DNA of 57,694 nt from Xanthobacter autotrophicus (lineage in GTDB: Bacteria; Pseudomonadota; Alphaproteobacteria; Rhizobiales; Xanthobacteraceae): the NCBI RefSeq assembly GCF_030015065.1, contig NZ_JAIVFN010000011.1:1-57694 (forward strand), given 5' to 3'. Made by a program: the position numbers and the translations under genes. The notes beneath the pieces were generated by a model. It was not told the DNA's origin, did no database searches, and saw only the letters and a list, made by a program, of their open reading frames with translations. Position 1 is the stretch's first letter. The number at the start of each line of letters is the position of its first letter. Positions 25,093-34,606 of the stretch are shown one piece after another.

Positions 25093-26055
25093 ATGGCAGA
25101 ACAGTTCTCGCCCGAGGTCGCCAAATCGGGTGCGGTCAAGTCGGGGGCGACGGGGACCGGGCGCGCCGCCGTCATCGGGCTCGGCTCCATGGGCTACGGC
25201 ATGGCCCAGTCCCTGAAGCGCGCCGGCTTCGACGTGGCCGGCTTCGACGTGAACCCCGCCGCCGTGGAACGCTTCGCCGCCGAGGGCGGGCGCGGCGCCA
25301 CGAGCCCGGCCGAGGCCGCCCGCGACGCCGACATGGTGGTGAGCGTGGTGGTGAACGCCGCCCAGACCGAGGCGATCCTGTTCGGCACCGACGGCGTGGC
25401 GCAGACGCTGGCGGACGGCGCCGTCTTCCTCTCCTGCGCCACCATGGACCCGGAGGTCGCCCGCGCCCTCGCCGCCCGCATCGAGGCCACCGGCCGGCTC
25501 TATCTCGACGCCCCCATCTCCGGCGGCGCCCAACGCGCGGCGGAAGGCGCCCTCACCATCCTCGCCTCCGGCAGCCCGGCGGCCTTCGCCAAGGCGCGGC
25601 CGGCGCTGGATGCCATGGCGGCGAAGCTCTATGAGCTGGGCGATGCGCCCGGCCAGGGCGCGGCCTTCAAGATGATCAACCAGCTGCTCGCCGGCGTGCA
25701 CATCGCGGCGGCGAGCGAGGCCATCGCGTTCGCCGCACGGCAGGGGCTCGACATCGCCAAGGTCTATGAGGTCATCACCGCCTCGGCCGGCAACAGCTGG
25801 ATGTTCGAGAACCGCATGCCCCACGTGGTGGACGGCGACTATACGCCAAAAAGCGCCGTGGACATCTTCGTGAAGGATCTCGGCATCATCCAGGACATGG
25901 CGCGCAGCGCCAAATTCCCGGTGCCGGTCTCCGCCGCCGCGCTGCAGATGTTCCTGGCCACCTCCGCCGCCGGCATGGGGCGCGACGACGACGCCTCCGT
26001 CGCCCGGCTCTATGCCCGCATCACCGGCACCAGGCTGCCCGGCGATCCGGCCTGA
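25093..26055 (+). CDS. ltnD: L-threonate dehydrogenase LtnD (beta-hydroxyacid dehydrogenase family)
   Basis: 320-residue NAD-dependent 3-hydroxyisobutyrate-dehydrogenase-family enzyme, proposed to oxidise L-threonate at C2 to 2-oxo-tetronate. Motifs: AVIGLGSMGYGMAQSLKRAG near residue 26 for the nucleotide, LYLDAPISGGAQRAAEGALT near 137 for substrate binding, and the catalytic Lys in GQGAAFKMINQLLAGVHIAA near 193. A 24-residue N-terminal extension precedes the Rossmann fold. ATG 25093 is used; the in-frame ATG at 25048 has no ribosome site. Gene order with otnI and otnK is that described for Cupriavidus L-threonate degradation. Confidence 0.85.
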   Translation: MAEQFSPEVAKSGAVKSGATGTGRAAVIGLGSMGYGMAQSLKRAGFDVAGFDVNPAAVERFAAEGGRGATSPAEAARDADMVVSVVVNAAQTEAILFGTDGVAQTLADGAVFLSCATMDPEVARALAARIEATGRLYLDAPISGGAQRAAEGALTILASGSPAAFAKARPALDAMAAKLYELGDAPGQGAAFKMINQLLAGVHIAAASEAIAFAARQGLDIAKVYEVITASAGNSWMFENRMPHVVDGDYTPKSAVDIFVKDLGIIQDMARSAKFPVPVSAAALQMFLATSAAGMGRDDDASVARLYARITGTRLPGDPA

Positions 26056-26145
26056 GCCGGGCCCCGCTTGCGCCCGCGCGCGGATTGGTGCGTCCTTCCA
26101 GCCGCACCGACCGCCGCGCAACCGACCCCTTTCGGGAAGATCCCC

Positions 26146-26949
26146 ATGCCGCGCTTCGCCGCCAACCTCACCATGATGTTCACCGAGTGGCCGTTCCTCG
26201 ACCGCTTCGCCGCCGCCGCCGATGCCGGCTTCACCGCGGTGGAATTCCTCTTCCCCTACGAGCACGCGCCGGACGCGGTGGGCGAGCGCCTCGCCCGCAA
26301 CGGCCTGACCCAGGCCCTGTTCAACCTGCCCCCCGGCGACTGGGCGGCCGGCGAGCGCGGCATCGCCGCCTTTCCCGAGCGCTTCGACGAAGTGAAGGCG
26401 AGCGTCGCCACCGCCCTCATTTATGCCGAAGCCACCGGGGTGAAGCGGCTGCATCTCATGTCCGGCCTTGCCGACCGCAACGACCCCAAGGCCCGCGCCG
26501 CCTATCGCGAGGCGGTAGCCTACGCCGCCGGCGCGCTGGTGGACAAGGGCCTAGACCTGGTGCTGGAACCCATCAACGCCCGCAACATGCCGGGCTATTT
26601 CCTCAACGATTTCGGCTTCGCGCAAGTGCTCATCGCCGAGCTGGGCCTGCCCAATTTGAAGCTTCAGTTCGACATCTATCACTGCCAGATCATCCATGGC
26701 GACGTGACCATGCGGCTGCGCCAGCTCATGCCCATCACCGGCCATGTGCAGATCGCCAGCGTGCCCTCCCGCAACGAGCCGGACGGCGAGGAGCTGAACT
26801 ATCCGTTCCTGTTCGCCGAGCTGGACCGCCTCGGCTATGACGGCTTCGTGGGCTGCGAGTACAATCCGCGCGCCGGCACGGTGGAAGGGCTCGGCTGGTT
26901 CGCGCCTTATGCCGCCGCCCCGGCCCTCAAGGCGGGAGCGAACGGATGA
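26146..26949 (+). CDS. otnI: 2-oxo-tetronate isomerase OtnI (hydroxypyruvate isomerase-like)
   Basis: 267-residue TIM-barrel sugar-phosphate-isomerase-like protein that would interconvert 2-oxo- and 3-oxo-tetronate. Typical segments: MPRFAANLTMMFTEWPFLDR at the start, FTAVEFLFPYEHAPD, RLHLMSGLADR, the Glu/Asp metal ligands around VLEPINARNMPGYFLNDF near residue 140 and LQFDIYHCQIIHGDVTMRL near 177, and GCEYNPRAGTVEGLGWF near the end with the last Glu ligand. Length is normal for Hyi/OtnI. The stop overlaps the otnK start by 4 bp (ATGA), so translation is coupled. Confidence 0.88.
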   Translation: MPRFAANLTMMFTEWPFLDRFAAAADAGFTAVEFLFPYEHAPDAVGERLARNGLTQALFNLPPGDWAAGERGIAAFPERFDEVKASVATALIYAEATGVKRLHLMSGLADRNDPKARAAYREAVAYAAGALVDKGLDLVLEPINARNMPGYFLNDFGFAQVLIAELGLPNLKLQFDIYHCQIIHGDVTMRLRQLMPITGHVQIASVPSRNEPDGEELNYPFLFAELDRLGYDGFVGCEYNPRAGTVEGLGWFAPYAAAPALKAGANG

Positions 26950-28226
26950 CCCTCGCCCTCGGTACCATCGCCGACGACTATACCGGCGCCTCCGACCTCG
27001 CCAACACTTTGGCCAAGAACGGCCTGCGCACGGTGCAGACCGTGGGCATCCCGGCCGACGACCTGCCGCTCGGCGACGTGGACGCGGTGGTGGTCTCGCT
27101 GAAGATCCGTTCCGTGCCGGCCGCCGAGGCGGTGGAGAAGGCCCGCGCCGCCGACCGCTGGCTCAGGGCGCGGGGTGCCGGCCACGTCATGTACAAGATC
27201 TGCTCTACCTTCGATTCCACCGACGAAGGCAATATCGGCCCGGTGCTCGACGCGCTCTCCGCTGACGCCGGGGCGGCGGCGGTGCTGGTCACCCCCGCCT
27301 TTCCGGAAACCGGGCGCACGGTCTATCAGGGCCATCTTTTCGTCGGCGCGGTGCCGCTGAACGAGAGCCCGCTGAAGGACCACCCCCTCAACCCCATGCA
27401 TGACGCCAACCTCGTGCGCGTGCTGGCCCGGCAGAGCCTCCGTCCATCCGGCCTGCTGCCGCTGGCCACGGTGGCGGACGGCGCCAATGCCATCCGCGCC
27501 CGTCTCGCCGCGCTCGCGGCCGACGGGATCGGCGGCGTGATCGCCGACGCCGTGTTCGAGCGTGACCTCGAAGCCCTCGGCACCGCCGCGCTCGATGCCA
27601 AAGTCTCGGTGGGCGCATCGGGCCTCGGCCTCGGCCTCGCCCGCGGCCTCGTCTCGGCGGGCCGCGTGCTGCGCGTGGATGCGACGGCGTCGGTCATGGC
27701 CGGAGTCGGCGGGCTGGCGGCCTGCATCGCCGGCAGCTGCTCCAAGGCCACGCTGGAACAGGTCGCGCGGGCCGAGGCGACCATGCCGGTGCTGCGCCTG
27801 TCCGCCGAGGCGCTGGTCTCCGGCCCGGCCGAAGCCGCGCGGGCTCTGGAATGGGCCGCGAGCCGCATCGAAAGCGGTCCCGTCCTCGTCGCATCGAGCG
27901 CCTCGCCGGACGAGGTGGCGCGCCTTCAGGCCCTCCACGGGCGCGAGGCCGCCGGCCATGCCATCGAGCAGGCGCTGGCGACCATCGCCGAAGGCCTCGT
28001 GGCGGGCGGCGTCCGCCGGCTGGTGGTGGCCGGCGGCGAGACCTCCGGCGCCGTGGTGGACCGCCTGCGCATCCCCGCATTCGCGCTGGGGCCGGAGATC
28101 GCGGCCGGCGTTCCGGTGCTGCGGACCATCGGCGGCGGGCATGGCGACCTTCTCATGGCGCTGAAGTCCGGCAATTTCGGCGGCACCGACTTCTTCACCG
28201 ACGCCCTGGGCCTGATGTCGAAATAG
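26946..28226 (+). CDS. otnK: 3-oxo-tetronate kinase OtnK (DUF1537 family)
   Basis: 426-residue four-carbon acid sugar kinase. It begins with the DUF1537 signature TIADDYTGASDLANTLAKNG, where the two Asp residues bind substrate, continues with YKICSTFDSTDEGNIGPVLD near residue 82 and VTPAFPETGRTVYQGHLFV near 117, and ends in the nucleotide-binding domain with VVAGGETSGAVVDRLRI near 358 and GGGHGDLLMALKSGNFGG near 400. It phosphorylates 3-oxo-tetronate on O4 for OtnC. It is last in the MFS-ltnD-otnI-otnK operon and is followed by a hairpin at 28266-28302. Confidence 0.9.
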   Translation: MTLALGTIADDYTGASDLANTLAKNGLRTVQTVGIPADDLPLGDVDAVVVSLKIRSVPAAEAVEKARAADRWLRARGAGHVMYKICSTFDSTDEGNIGPVLDALSADAGAAAVLVTPAFPETGRTVYQGHLFVGAVPLNESPLKDHPLNPMHDANLVRVLARQSLRPSGLLPLATVADGANAIRARLAALAADGIGGVIADAVFERDLEALGTAALDAKVSVGASGLGLGLARGLVSAGRVLRVDATASVMAGVGGLAACIAGSCSKATLEQVARAEATMPVLRLSAEALVSGPAEAARALEWAASRIESGPVLVASSASPDEVARLQALHGREAAGHAIEQALATIAEGLVAGGVRRLVVAGGETSGAVVDRLRIPAFALGPEIAAGVPVLRTIGGGHGDLLMALKSGNFGGTDFFTDALGLMSK

Positions 28227-28265
28227 CCGCAAGGCCTGCCACGCATACACCGGGCTTCGCTGCGC

Positions 28266-28302
28266 GGGCTCCGACCGGGTCGAAACGGCCCCGTCGGAGC
28301 CC
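28266..28302 (+). terminator. Hairpin after otnK, possible terminator
   Basis: Perfect 10-bp arms gggctccgac (28266-28275) and gtcggagccc (28293-28302) lie 40 bp past the otnK stop. The following bases gttcgcgttt are only weakly T-rich, so intrinsic termination is uncertain. The remaining bases to 28447 should hold the pirin promoter. Confidence 0.45.
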
Positions 28303-28447
28303 GTTCGCGTTTCCGGGTCCCCCGCCGGCTCCTGCTTGCATTTCTGCAAACCCAGCTGTCGCACCACCTCTCTTTGCTTTGCCCGGCGCCAACCTAATAT
28401 CCACCCCGACACCTCTTGGGCCGCCTGGACGGCCACGGAACACACAC

Positions 28448-29146
28448 ATGATCGAGCATCGCCCCTTCGACAGCCTCGGCAAGGCCGACCACGGCTGGCT
28501 CAAGGCCCGCCACCATTTCTCGTTCGCCAGCTATTTCGATCCCGCCCGCATGAGCCACGGCAAGCTCAGGGTCTGGAACGACGACGAGATCGCGCCCGGC
28601 ACCGGCTTTCCGCCCCACCCGCACGCCGACATGGAAATCATCACCTATGTCCGCGAGGGTGCCATCACCCACGAGGACAGCCTGGGCAATCGCGGCCGCA
28701 CCGTCGCCGGCGATGTGCAGGTGATGAGCGCCGGGCGCGGCATCCGGCACTCCGAATACAATCTCGAAGCCGGTCCGACGCGCATCTTCCAGATCTGGAT
28801 CGAACCGGACCAGGCCGGCGGCGCGCCCGCCTGGGGCACCCACCCCTTCCCCAGGGCCGACCGCTCCGGCCGCTTCGTCGCCCTGGCGAGCGGCATCGAG
28901 GGGGATGCCGAGGCCCTGCCGATCCGCGCCCGGGCCCGCGTCCTCGGCGCCACGCTGAAGGCAGGCGAGACCATCGACTACGCCCCCGCCGTCGGCCTCA
29001 ACACCTATCTGGTGCCCGCCTCCGGCGCGGTGGAGGTGAACGGCGTCCGCGTCGCCACCCGCGACGGCGCCGCCATCTCCGGCGAGGCCGCCCTCACCAT
29101 CACCGCGCTGGAAGACAGCGAGCTGGTGCTGGTGGAAGCCGCCTGA
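28448..29146 (+). CDS. Pirin family protein (quercetinase-type bicupin)
   Basis: 232-residue bicupin. The metal-site motif is clear: [20 protein letters not shown] near residues 57-76 with the His residues, [20 protein letters not shown] and [20 protein letters not shown] with the further His and Glu ligands near 98-104. Bacterial pirins include iron/copper quercetin dioxygenases (YhhW) and redox-responsive regulators; the sequence cannot distinguish these. The start ATG 28448 follows acacacac, so the ribosome site is poor. It lies 40 bp before wrbA, a pairing seen in other proteobacteria and consistent with a response to electrophiles or quinones. Confidence 0.88.
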   Translation: MIEHRPFDSLGKADHGWLKARHHFSFASYFDPARMSHGKLRVWNDDEIAPGTGFPPHPHADMEIITYVREGAITHEDSLGNRGRTVAGDVQVMSAGRGIRHSEYNLEAGPTRIFQIWIEPDQAGGAPAWGTHPFPRADRSGRFVALASGIEGDAEALPIRARARVLGATLKAGETIDYAPAVGLNTYLVPASGAVEVNGVRVATRDGAAISGEAALTITALEDSELVLVEAA

Positions 29147-29186
29147 CCCCCTCCCCGATCACTCCCGATTTCTCAAGGAGCCCACC

Positions 29187-29786
29187 ATGGCCAAAGTCCT
29201 CGTCCTGTATTATTCCGCCTACGGCCACATTGAGCAGATGGCGGAAGCCGTCGCCGCCGGTGCCCGCGAGGCCGGCGCCACCGTCGACATCAAGCGCGTG
29301 CCGGACCTGGTGCCGGAAGAAGTGGCCAAGGCGGCCCACTTCAAACTCGACCAGAAGGCCCCCATCGCCACCGTCGCGGAACTGGCCGAGTACGACGCCA
29401 TCATCGTGGGCACCGGCACGCGCTTCGGGCGCATGGCTTCGCAGATGGCCAATTTCCTCGATCAGGCCGGCGGCCTGTGGGCGCGCGGCGCGCTGCACGG
29501 CAAGGTGGGCGGCGCCTTCACCTCCACCGCCACCCAGCACGGCGGCCAGGAGGTGACGCTGTTCTCCATCATCACCAACCTCATGCATTTCGGCATGGTG
29601 ATCGTGGGCCTCGACTATGGCTATGCCGGCCAGATGACCCTCGACGAGATCACCGGCGGCAGCCCCTATGGCGCCACCACCATCACCGGCGGCGACGGCT
29701 CCCGCCAGCCGTCGAAAATCGAGCTGGACGGCGCCCGCTACCAGGGCCGGAAGATCGCCGAGACCGCCATCAAGCTGCACGGCTGA
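29187..29786 (+). CDS. wrbA: NAD(P)H:quinone oxidoreductase WrbA
   Basis: 199-residue flavodoxin-like FMN protein, exactly the usual length. FMN phosphate loop [20 protein letters not shown] near residue 6; the WrbA signatures [19 protein letters not shown] near residue 76, [17 protein letters not shown] near 107 and [20 protein letters not shown] near 139 are all present. It performs two-electron reduction of quinones, limiting semiquinone formation in the cytosol. ATG 29187 has AAGGAG upstream. A good intrinsic terminator follows, so pirin-wrbA is a two-gene unit. Confidence 0.95.
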   Translation: MAKVLVLYYSAYGHIEQMAEAVAAGAREAGATVDIKRVPDLVPEEVAKAAHFKLDQKAPIATVAELAEYDAIIVGTGTRFGRMASQMANFLDQAGGLWARGALHGKVGGAFTSTATQHGGQEVTLFSIITNLMHFGMVIVGLDYGYAGQMTLDEITGGSPYGATTITGGDGSRQPSKIELDGARYQGRKIAETAIKLHG

Positions 29787-29824
29787 CGGCTCGGGCCGGC
29801 AGGGCCCGTTCTTCAACTGGAGGA

Positions 29825-29854
29825 CGGCCGGGGCCAGGGCTCCGGCCGCTTTTT
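29825..29854 (+). terminator. Intrinsic terminator after wrbA
   Basis: Arms cggccgg (29825-29831) and ccggccg (29842-29848) close a 10-base loop and are followed by CTTTTT. This is the clearest rho-independent terminator in the window and ends the pirin-wrbA transcript. Bases 29855-30068 then hold the upstream region of the next gene, with no clear operator. Confidence 0.8.
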
Positions 29855-30068
29855 CATATCCATACACCGGCTGTTCAGCCAACCGATGCCGTGCCATAAA
29901 TCGTTTTAGAAGATGCGACCGAAGCCGCTGGGGCCTGGGGAGGACAGCCGCCGTGTCACGGAACGACCGGCCTCGCGCAGGTGCGCCCGGCCTTGCCGCA
30001 TCATGAGAGAGGAGACCGGGGCCAAGCCCGGATCGCCGATGCCGCGCGACACTCACTGAAGGTGACCC

Positions 30069-31001
30069 ATGCCCACATTCCCTGCCGCGCGCCCGTTCAA
30101 GGGCGTGTTCCCGGTGGCGCCCACCGTGTTCGACGCTGCCGGCGCCCTTGACCTCGACGGCCAGAAGCGCGCCATCGACTGCATGATCCATGCCGGCTCC
30201 CACGGCATCTGCATCCTCGCCAACTTCTCCGAGCAGTTCGTGCTGACCGACGACGAGCGCGACCGCGTCATGGTCACGGTGCTGGAGCATGTGGCGGGAC
30301 GGGTACCGGTGATCGTCACCACCACCCATTTCTCCACCGCCGTCTGCGCCGGGCGCTCGCGTCGGGCGCAGGATCTGGGCGCGGCCATGGTAATGATCAT
30401 GCCGCCCTATCACGGCGCCACCTTCCGGGTGCCGGAGGCCTCCATCTACGAGTTCTACAAGGCGGTGTCCGACGCCATCTCCATCCCCATCATGGTGCAG
30501 GATGCTCCCGTGGCGGGCACGCCCCTGTCGGTGCCGTTCCTCGCCCGCATGGCGCAGGAGATCGGCAACCTCGCTTATTTCAAGATCGAGGTGCCCCAGG
30601 CCGCCGCCAAGCTGCGCGCCCTCATCGAGGCGGGCGGCGCGGCCATCGAGGGGCCGTGGGACGGGGAAGAGGCCATCACCCTCATGGCCGACCTCGACGC
30701 CGGGGCCACCGGCGCCATGACGGGTGGCGGCTATCCGGACGGCATCCGCCAGATCACCGATCCCTATTTCGCCGGCGACCGCGAGGCTGCCATGGACGCC
30801 TACCAGCGCTGGCTCCCCCTCATCAATTACGAGAACCGCCAGTGCGGCCTCGCGGCCTGCAAGGTGCTGATGAAGGAAGGCGGCGTCATCGCCCACGAGA
30901 CCGTGCGCGCGCCTTTGCCGGCCATGCACCCCGCCACCCGCGCCGGCCTGATCGAGATCGCGCGGCGGCTCGATCCGCTGGTGCTGCGCTGGGGGAAATG
31001 A
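30069..31001 (+). CDS. araD: L-2-keto-3-deoxyarabonate dehydratase (DapA family)
   Basis: 310-residue class I aldolase-fold dehydratase of the non-phosphorylative L-arabinose pathway, forming alpha-ketoglutarate semialdehyde. It follows remembered Azospirillum L-KDA dehydratase closely: GICILANFSEQFVLTDDER near residue 46, VIVTTTHFSTAVCAGRSRRA near 80, MIMPPYHGATFRVPEASIY near 108, NLAYFKIEVPQAAAKLRAL near 170 with the Schiff-base Lys, EGPWDGEEAITLMADLDAGA and MTGGGYPDGIRQITDPYF. The symbol araD is the Azospirillum usage, not ribulose-phosphate epimerase. Other arabinose-pathway genes are not next to it, except the epimerase gene that follows. Confidence 0.88.
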   Translation: MPTFPAARPFKGVFPVAPTVFDAAGALDLDGQKRAIDCMIHAGSHGICILANFSEQFVLTDDERDRVMVTVLEHVAGRVPVIVTTTHFSTAVCAGRSRRAQDLGAAMVMIMPPYHGATFRVPEASIYEFYKAVSDAISIPIMVQDAPVAGTPLSVPFLARMAQEIGNLAYFKIEVPQAAAKLRALIEAGGAAIEGPWDGEEAITLMADLDAGATGAMTGGGYPDGIRQITDPYFAGDREAAMDAYQRWLPLINYENRQCGLAACKVLMKEGGVIAHETVRAPLPAMHPATRAGLIEIARRLDPLVLRWGK

Positions 31002-31043
31002 TCATCAAAGACTGATCCGGGTCGTCATCTTATTTGCCATCGC

Positions 31044-31131
31044 CCTCGGTCTTCGACCGAGGCCAAGTGGGCCGCTCGAACGCCGCGCGGGCTTGACCGA
31101 TGGCCCACGAGCTAAGCTCATGGGCCATCGG
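31044..31131. repeat. Two perfect hairpins between araD and galM
   Basis: The first hairpin has arms cctcggtc (31044-31051) and gaccgagg (31055-31062) with loop ttc. The second has arms ccgatggccca (31097-31107) and tgggccatcgg (31121-31131), with an inner stem gagct / agctc around a single a. Neither is followed by a T-run. The inner gagc-a-gctc core of the second recurs in the hairpin at 32285-32313, so it looks like an interspersed palindromic element. They may stabilise or end the araD transcript. Confidence 0.75.
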
Positions 31132-31172
31132 CAGACCCATGCCGGACCGCTGCCGTTCGAGGGCGAGACGCG

Positions 31173-32240
31173 ATGACGACCTCCATCCTGCGCGAGAATT
31201 TCGGCCTGCTGCCCCATGGCCCGGTGGTGGAGCGGGTGCGGCTCACGGGCGCTGGCGGCTTCGAGGCCTCGGTCATCACCTATGGCGCGGCGCTCCAGGC
31301 GCTGCGCGTGCCCGATGCCCATGGCGTGCTCGCCGACGTGGTGCTCGGCCATGAGGACGCCGCCGGCTATGGCCGGACGCGCGATTTCTACGGCGTCACC
31401 GTGGGCCGCTTCGCCAACCGCATCGCCGGGGCCGGCTTCGAGCTGGACGGCGCCCGCGTCAGCCTCGACGCCAATGACGGCGCCAACATGCTGCACGGCG
31501 GCTTCGAGGGCTTTGACCGGGCGCTGTGGACCATCGAGGCCCTGGACGAAGCCCCGGTGCCCGCGGTCACCCTGCGCCACACCAGCCCGGACGGCGCCGG
31601 CGGCTTTCCCGGCACGCTGGAGGTCCGCGTCACCTACAGCCTCTCCGGCCCGGGCGAACTGACCATCGCCTTTTCGGCGGTGACCGACCGGCCCACCGTG
31701 GTGAACCTCACCAATCACGCCTTCTTCAACCTGGACGGGGTGGAGACCGGCGGCGACATCCTCGGCCATCACCTCACCATCGCCGCCGAGAGCTTTCTCG
31801 CCACCGACGCTACGGCGATCCCCCTGCCCGGCCCGCCGCGCACGGTGGACGGCACGCCGTTCGATTTCCGCGCCGGCGCGCTCATCGGCGCGCGGATTCG
31901 GGACGACGACGAGCAATTGCGCTTCGGGCGCGGCTACGACCACAATTACTGTCTTGAGCCCGCCACCACGCCCCGCCTCGCCGCCCGCGTGCGAGCCGCG
32001 AAGTCGGGCCGGGTGATGGAGCTGCTGACCGACCAGCCGGGCGTGCAATTTTATTCGGGCAACGTCATCGACGGCGCGGCGCAGGGCAAATATGGCCGGC
32101 TGCACCGCCAGTCCGATGCCTTCTGCCTGGAGCCGCAAGCCTGGCCCGACGCGCCCAACCGGCCGGATTTTCCCTCCGCCCGGCTCGATCCCGGCGAGAC
32201 CTACCGCCACGTCTCCCTCTACCGCTTTTCCACCCTCTGA
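31173..32240 (+). CDS. galM: Aldose 1-epimerase (mutarotase)
   Basis: 355-residue beta-sandwich epimerase that interconverts alpha and beta anomers of aldoses. Family residues: ITYGAALQALRVPDAHG near residue 30, YGVTVGRFANRIAGAGFELD near 72 with the Asn/Arg contacts, NMLHGGFEGFDRALW near 107, VVNLTNHAFFNLDG near 177 with the catalytic His, and GVQFYSGNVIDGA near 290; the catalytic Glu is in FCLEPQAWPDAPNRPDFPS near 315. The ATG at 31173 lies 41 bp after the second hairpin. Proximity to araD suggests arabinose or xylose as substrate. Confidence 0.9.
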   Translation: MTTSILRENFGLLPHGPVVERVRLTGAGGFEASVITYGAALQALRVPDAHGVLADVVLGHEDAAGYGRTRDFYGVTVGRFANRIAGAGFELDGARVSLDANDGANMLHGGFEGFDRALWTIEALDEAPVPAVTLRHTSPDGAGGFPGTLEVRVTYSLSGPGELTIAFSAVTDRPTVVNLTNHAFFNLDGVETGGDILGHHLTIAAESFLATDATAIPLPGPPRTVDGTPFDFRAGALIGARIRDDDEQLRFGRGYDHNYCLEPATTPRLAARVRAAKSGRVMELLTDQPGVQFYSGNVIDGAAQGKYGRLHRQSDAFCLEPQAWPDAPNRPDFPSARLDPGETYRHVSLYRFSTL

Positions 32241-32284
32241 GACTGGGTCAGGCGCCGCCCTGAAGGCCCAGGACTGCGCCGACG

Positions 32285-32313
32285 ATAGCCGGTGAGCAAA
32301 GCTCATCGGCTAT
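32285..32313. terminator. Perfect hairpin between convergent galM and eda
   Basis: The sequence atagccggtgagc-aaa-gctcatcggctat (32285-32313) folds into a 13-bp stem with one G-T wobble and an aaa loop. It lies 45 bp after the galM stop and 65 bp before the eda stop, so it can serve both convergent transcripts, although T-tracts are missing. The tgagcaaagctca core resembles the hairpin at 31097-31131. Confidence 0.5.
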
Positions 32314-32377
32314 TGGGCCAGCCCGCGCGGCGCCCGAGCCGACCCGCCTGGCGTCGATTGAAGACAAACCGGTGGTA

Positions 32378-33019
32378 TCAGGCCGCAAGCACCGCCGCGG
32401 CCCGGCTGAGGGCCTCGATGGCGGCCCAGTCGCCAGCGGCCACCTGGGCCTTCGGCAGCATCCAGGAGCCGCCGACGCAGATCACGTTGGGCAATGCGAG
32501 ATAGCCCGGCGCGGTGGCAAGGCTGATGCCGCCGGTGGGGCAGAAGGTGAGCTGCGGCAAGGGCGAAGCAATGGACGCGAGATAGGCGCTGCCGCCCGCG
32601 GGCTCGGCCGGGAAGAACTTGGCGTAGCGATAGCCGTGCTCGATCAGCCGCATGGCCTCCCCCGCCGTGGCGATGCCGGGCAGAAGCGGGATGCCGGACG
32701 AGGCGGCGGCATCGAGCAGGCGCGAGGTGGCGCCGGGCGAGACGGCAAAGCGCGCGCCGGCCTTCTCGGCCTCCGCGAGCTGGGCGGCGTCGAGCACCGT
32801 GCCGACGCCGGGAATGGCGCCCTCCACCTCCTGTGCCACGGCGCGGATGGCATCCATGGCCGCGTCGGTGCGCAGGGTGATCTCGATGGCCGGCAGGCCT
32901 CCGGCCACCAAGGCGCGGGCGAGCGGGACGGCGTCTGCGGCACGCTCCACCACCACCACGGGCACCACCGGCGCGCGGGACAGGATGCTGTGGAGACCGG
33001 ACTGGATCTGATCGTTCAC
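32378..33019 (-). CDS. eda: KDPG/KHG aldolase Eda
   Basis: 213-residue class I aldolase cleaving 2-keto-3-deoxy-6-phosphogluconate to pyruvate and glyceraldehyde 3-phosphate. Motifs: [39 protein letters not shown] near residue 40 with the catalytic Glu, [20 protein letters not shown] near 72, the Schiff-base Lys in [14 protein letters not shown] near 133, and FCPTGGIS near 158. The start is a GTG at 33019 with a perfect AGGAGG seven bases upstream; the open frame before it is not protein-like. It follows zwf on the same strand; edd and pgl are absent from the window. Confidence 0.92.
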   Translation of the reverse strand: MNDQIQSGLHSILSRAPVVPVVVVERAADAVPLARALVAGGLPAIEITLRTDAAMDAIRAVAQEVEGAIPGVGTVLDAAQLAEAEKAGARFAVSPGATSRLLDAAASSGIPLLPGIATAGEAMRLIEHGYRYAKFFPAEPAGGSAYLASIASPLPQLTFCPTGGISLATAPGYLALPNVICVGGSWMLPKAQVAAGDWAAIEALSRAAAVLAA

Positions 33020-33130
33020 GCGAAAACCTCCTGGAAAATGCTTGCGCCGTCGCGGGAGAACAGGAACGGCGTCCTGCCGGCCCCGCCTTGGGTGATGCCG
33101 CCGCACAACCGGCAGGGACCGGCCGCAATG

Positions 33131-34606
33131 TCAGTCGTCGCCGGCCCAGGTTCGCCCGTCGCGCTCGATGAGGGCGATGGCGGCGGCGGGGCCCCAGGTT
33201 CCCGCCGTATAGGGCTTGGGCGCCTCGCGGGACGCACGCCAGGCGTCCAGGATCGGATCGATCCAGCGCCAGGCGGCCTCCACCTCGTCGCGACGCATGA
33301 ACAGGGTCTGGTTGCCGCGCACCACATCCATGATGAGGCGCTCGTAGGCGTCGGGGTTGCGCACGCCGAACACGCTGGCGAAGCTCATGTCGAGGGGCAC
33401 GTGCTCAAGCCGCATGCCGCCGGGGCCGGGATCCTTGATCATCAGCCACAGCTTCACCCCCTCCTCCGGCTGCAGCCGCAGCACCAGCACGTTGGAGCGC
33501 AGCGTGCCGGCGGAGGCGTCGAACACCGAGTGCGGCACCGGACGGAAGGTGATGACGATCTCGGAGACCCGCGAGGCCAGCCTCTTGCCGGTGCGCAGGT
33601 AGAACGGCACGCCCGACCAGCGCCAGTTGCCGATCTGCGCCTTCAGCGCCACGAAGGTCTCGGTGTCCGAGGCGCCGGACCCCAATTCCTCCAGATAGCC
33701 CGGCACCGCCCCGCCCGCCGACGCGCCGGCGCGGTACTGGCCGCACACCGTGAGCTGGGCCGCATTGGCCTCGGTGATGGGTTCGAGGGCCTTGAGCACC
33801 TTCAGCTTCTCGTCGCGCACCGCGTCGGCGTCCAGCGACACCGGCGGCTCCATGGCCACGAGGCAGAGCAATTGGAGAATGTGGTTCTGCACCATGTCGC
33901 GCAGGGCGCCGGCGGTATCATAATAGCCGGCGCGGCCGGCGGTGCCGATGTCCTCGGCCACGGTGATCTGCACATGGTCCACATGCGCGCTGTTCCACAC
34001 CGGCTCGAACAGGGTGTTGGCGAAGCGCAGCGCCATCAGGTTCTGCACCGTCTCCTTCCCCAGATAGTGGTCGATGCGGTAGACGTGGCGCTCCTCGAAG
34101 ACCTTGCCGATGGCGTCATTGAGCGCGACGGCGCTTTCGAGGCTCTTGCCCAGCGGCTTTTCCACCACCACGCGCGCGCCTTCCGCCGCGATGCCGTGGG
34201 CGCCCAGCCGGGTGCAGATGGGGCCGAACAAGGCCGGCCCGGTGGCAAGATAGAAGACGCGGATGACATCCGCATGGGCGGCGATGGCGGCCGCAAGCTC
34301 CGGCCATCCGCTCTCCCCCTCGGCCTCCACCGGCACATAATCGAGGCGGGCGAGGAAGCGTGCCACGTCGGCGTCGTCGAGGTCTGCGGCCGGCACATAT
34401 TCCGCCAGCGCCGCGCGGGCGAAGGCGACGAAGGCGTCCGGTGTCATCTGCTGGCGCGATGCCCCGACGATGGCGGCCTCCTCGGGCAGCTGGCCGGCGC
34501 GGTCGCGCTGGTACAGCGCGGGCAGCAGCTTGCGGCGGGCAAGGTCGCCGGTGGCGCCGAACACCGTGAGGACAAAGGGTTGCACCGGGATGACGCGACT
34601 CGACAT
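33131..34606 (-). CDS. zwf: Glucose-6-phosphate 1-dehydrogenase Zwf
   Basis: 491-residue enzyme, the normal length, oxidising glucose 6-phosphate to 6-phosphogluconolactone with NAD(P). N-terminal nucleotide motif [19 protein letters not shown] near residue 13, [19 protein letters not shown] near 150 and the active-site [20 protein letters not shown] near 178 with the catalytic His; FRPVPHSVF and [14 protein letters not shown] lie in the C-terminal domain. ATG 34606 is used, with AAGG upstream. It precedes eda on the same strand (111-bp gap), giving an Entner-Doudoroff pair, and is divergent from the alpha-glucosidase gene. Confidence 0.95.
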   Translation of the reverse strand: MSSRVIPVQPFVLTVFGATGDLARRKLLPALYQRDRAGQLPEEAAIVGASRQQMTPDAFVAFARAALAEYVPAADLDDADVARFLARLDYVPVEAEGESGWPELAAAIAAHADVIRVFYLATGPALFGPICTRLGAHGIAAEGARVVVEKPLGKSLESAVALNDAIGKVFEERHVYRIDHYLGKETVQNLMALRFANTLFEPVWNSAHVDHVQITVAEDIGTAGRAGYYDTAGALRDMVQNHILQLLCLVAMEPPVSLDADAVRDEKLKVLKALEPITEANAAQLTVCGQYRAGASAGGAVPGYLEELGSGASDTETFVALKAQIGNWRWSGVPFYLRTGKRLASRVSEIVITFRPVPHSVFDASAGTLRSNVLVLRLQPEEGVKLWLMIKDPGPGGMRLEHVPLDMSFASVFGVRNPDAYERLIMDVVRGNQTLFMRRDEVEAAWRWIDPILDAWRASREAPKPYTAGTWGPAAAIALIERDGRTWAGDD

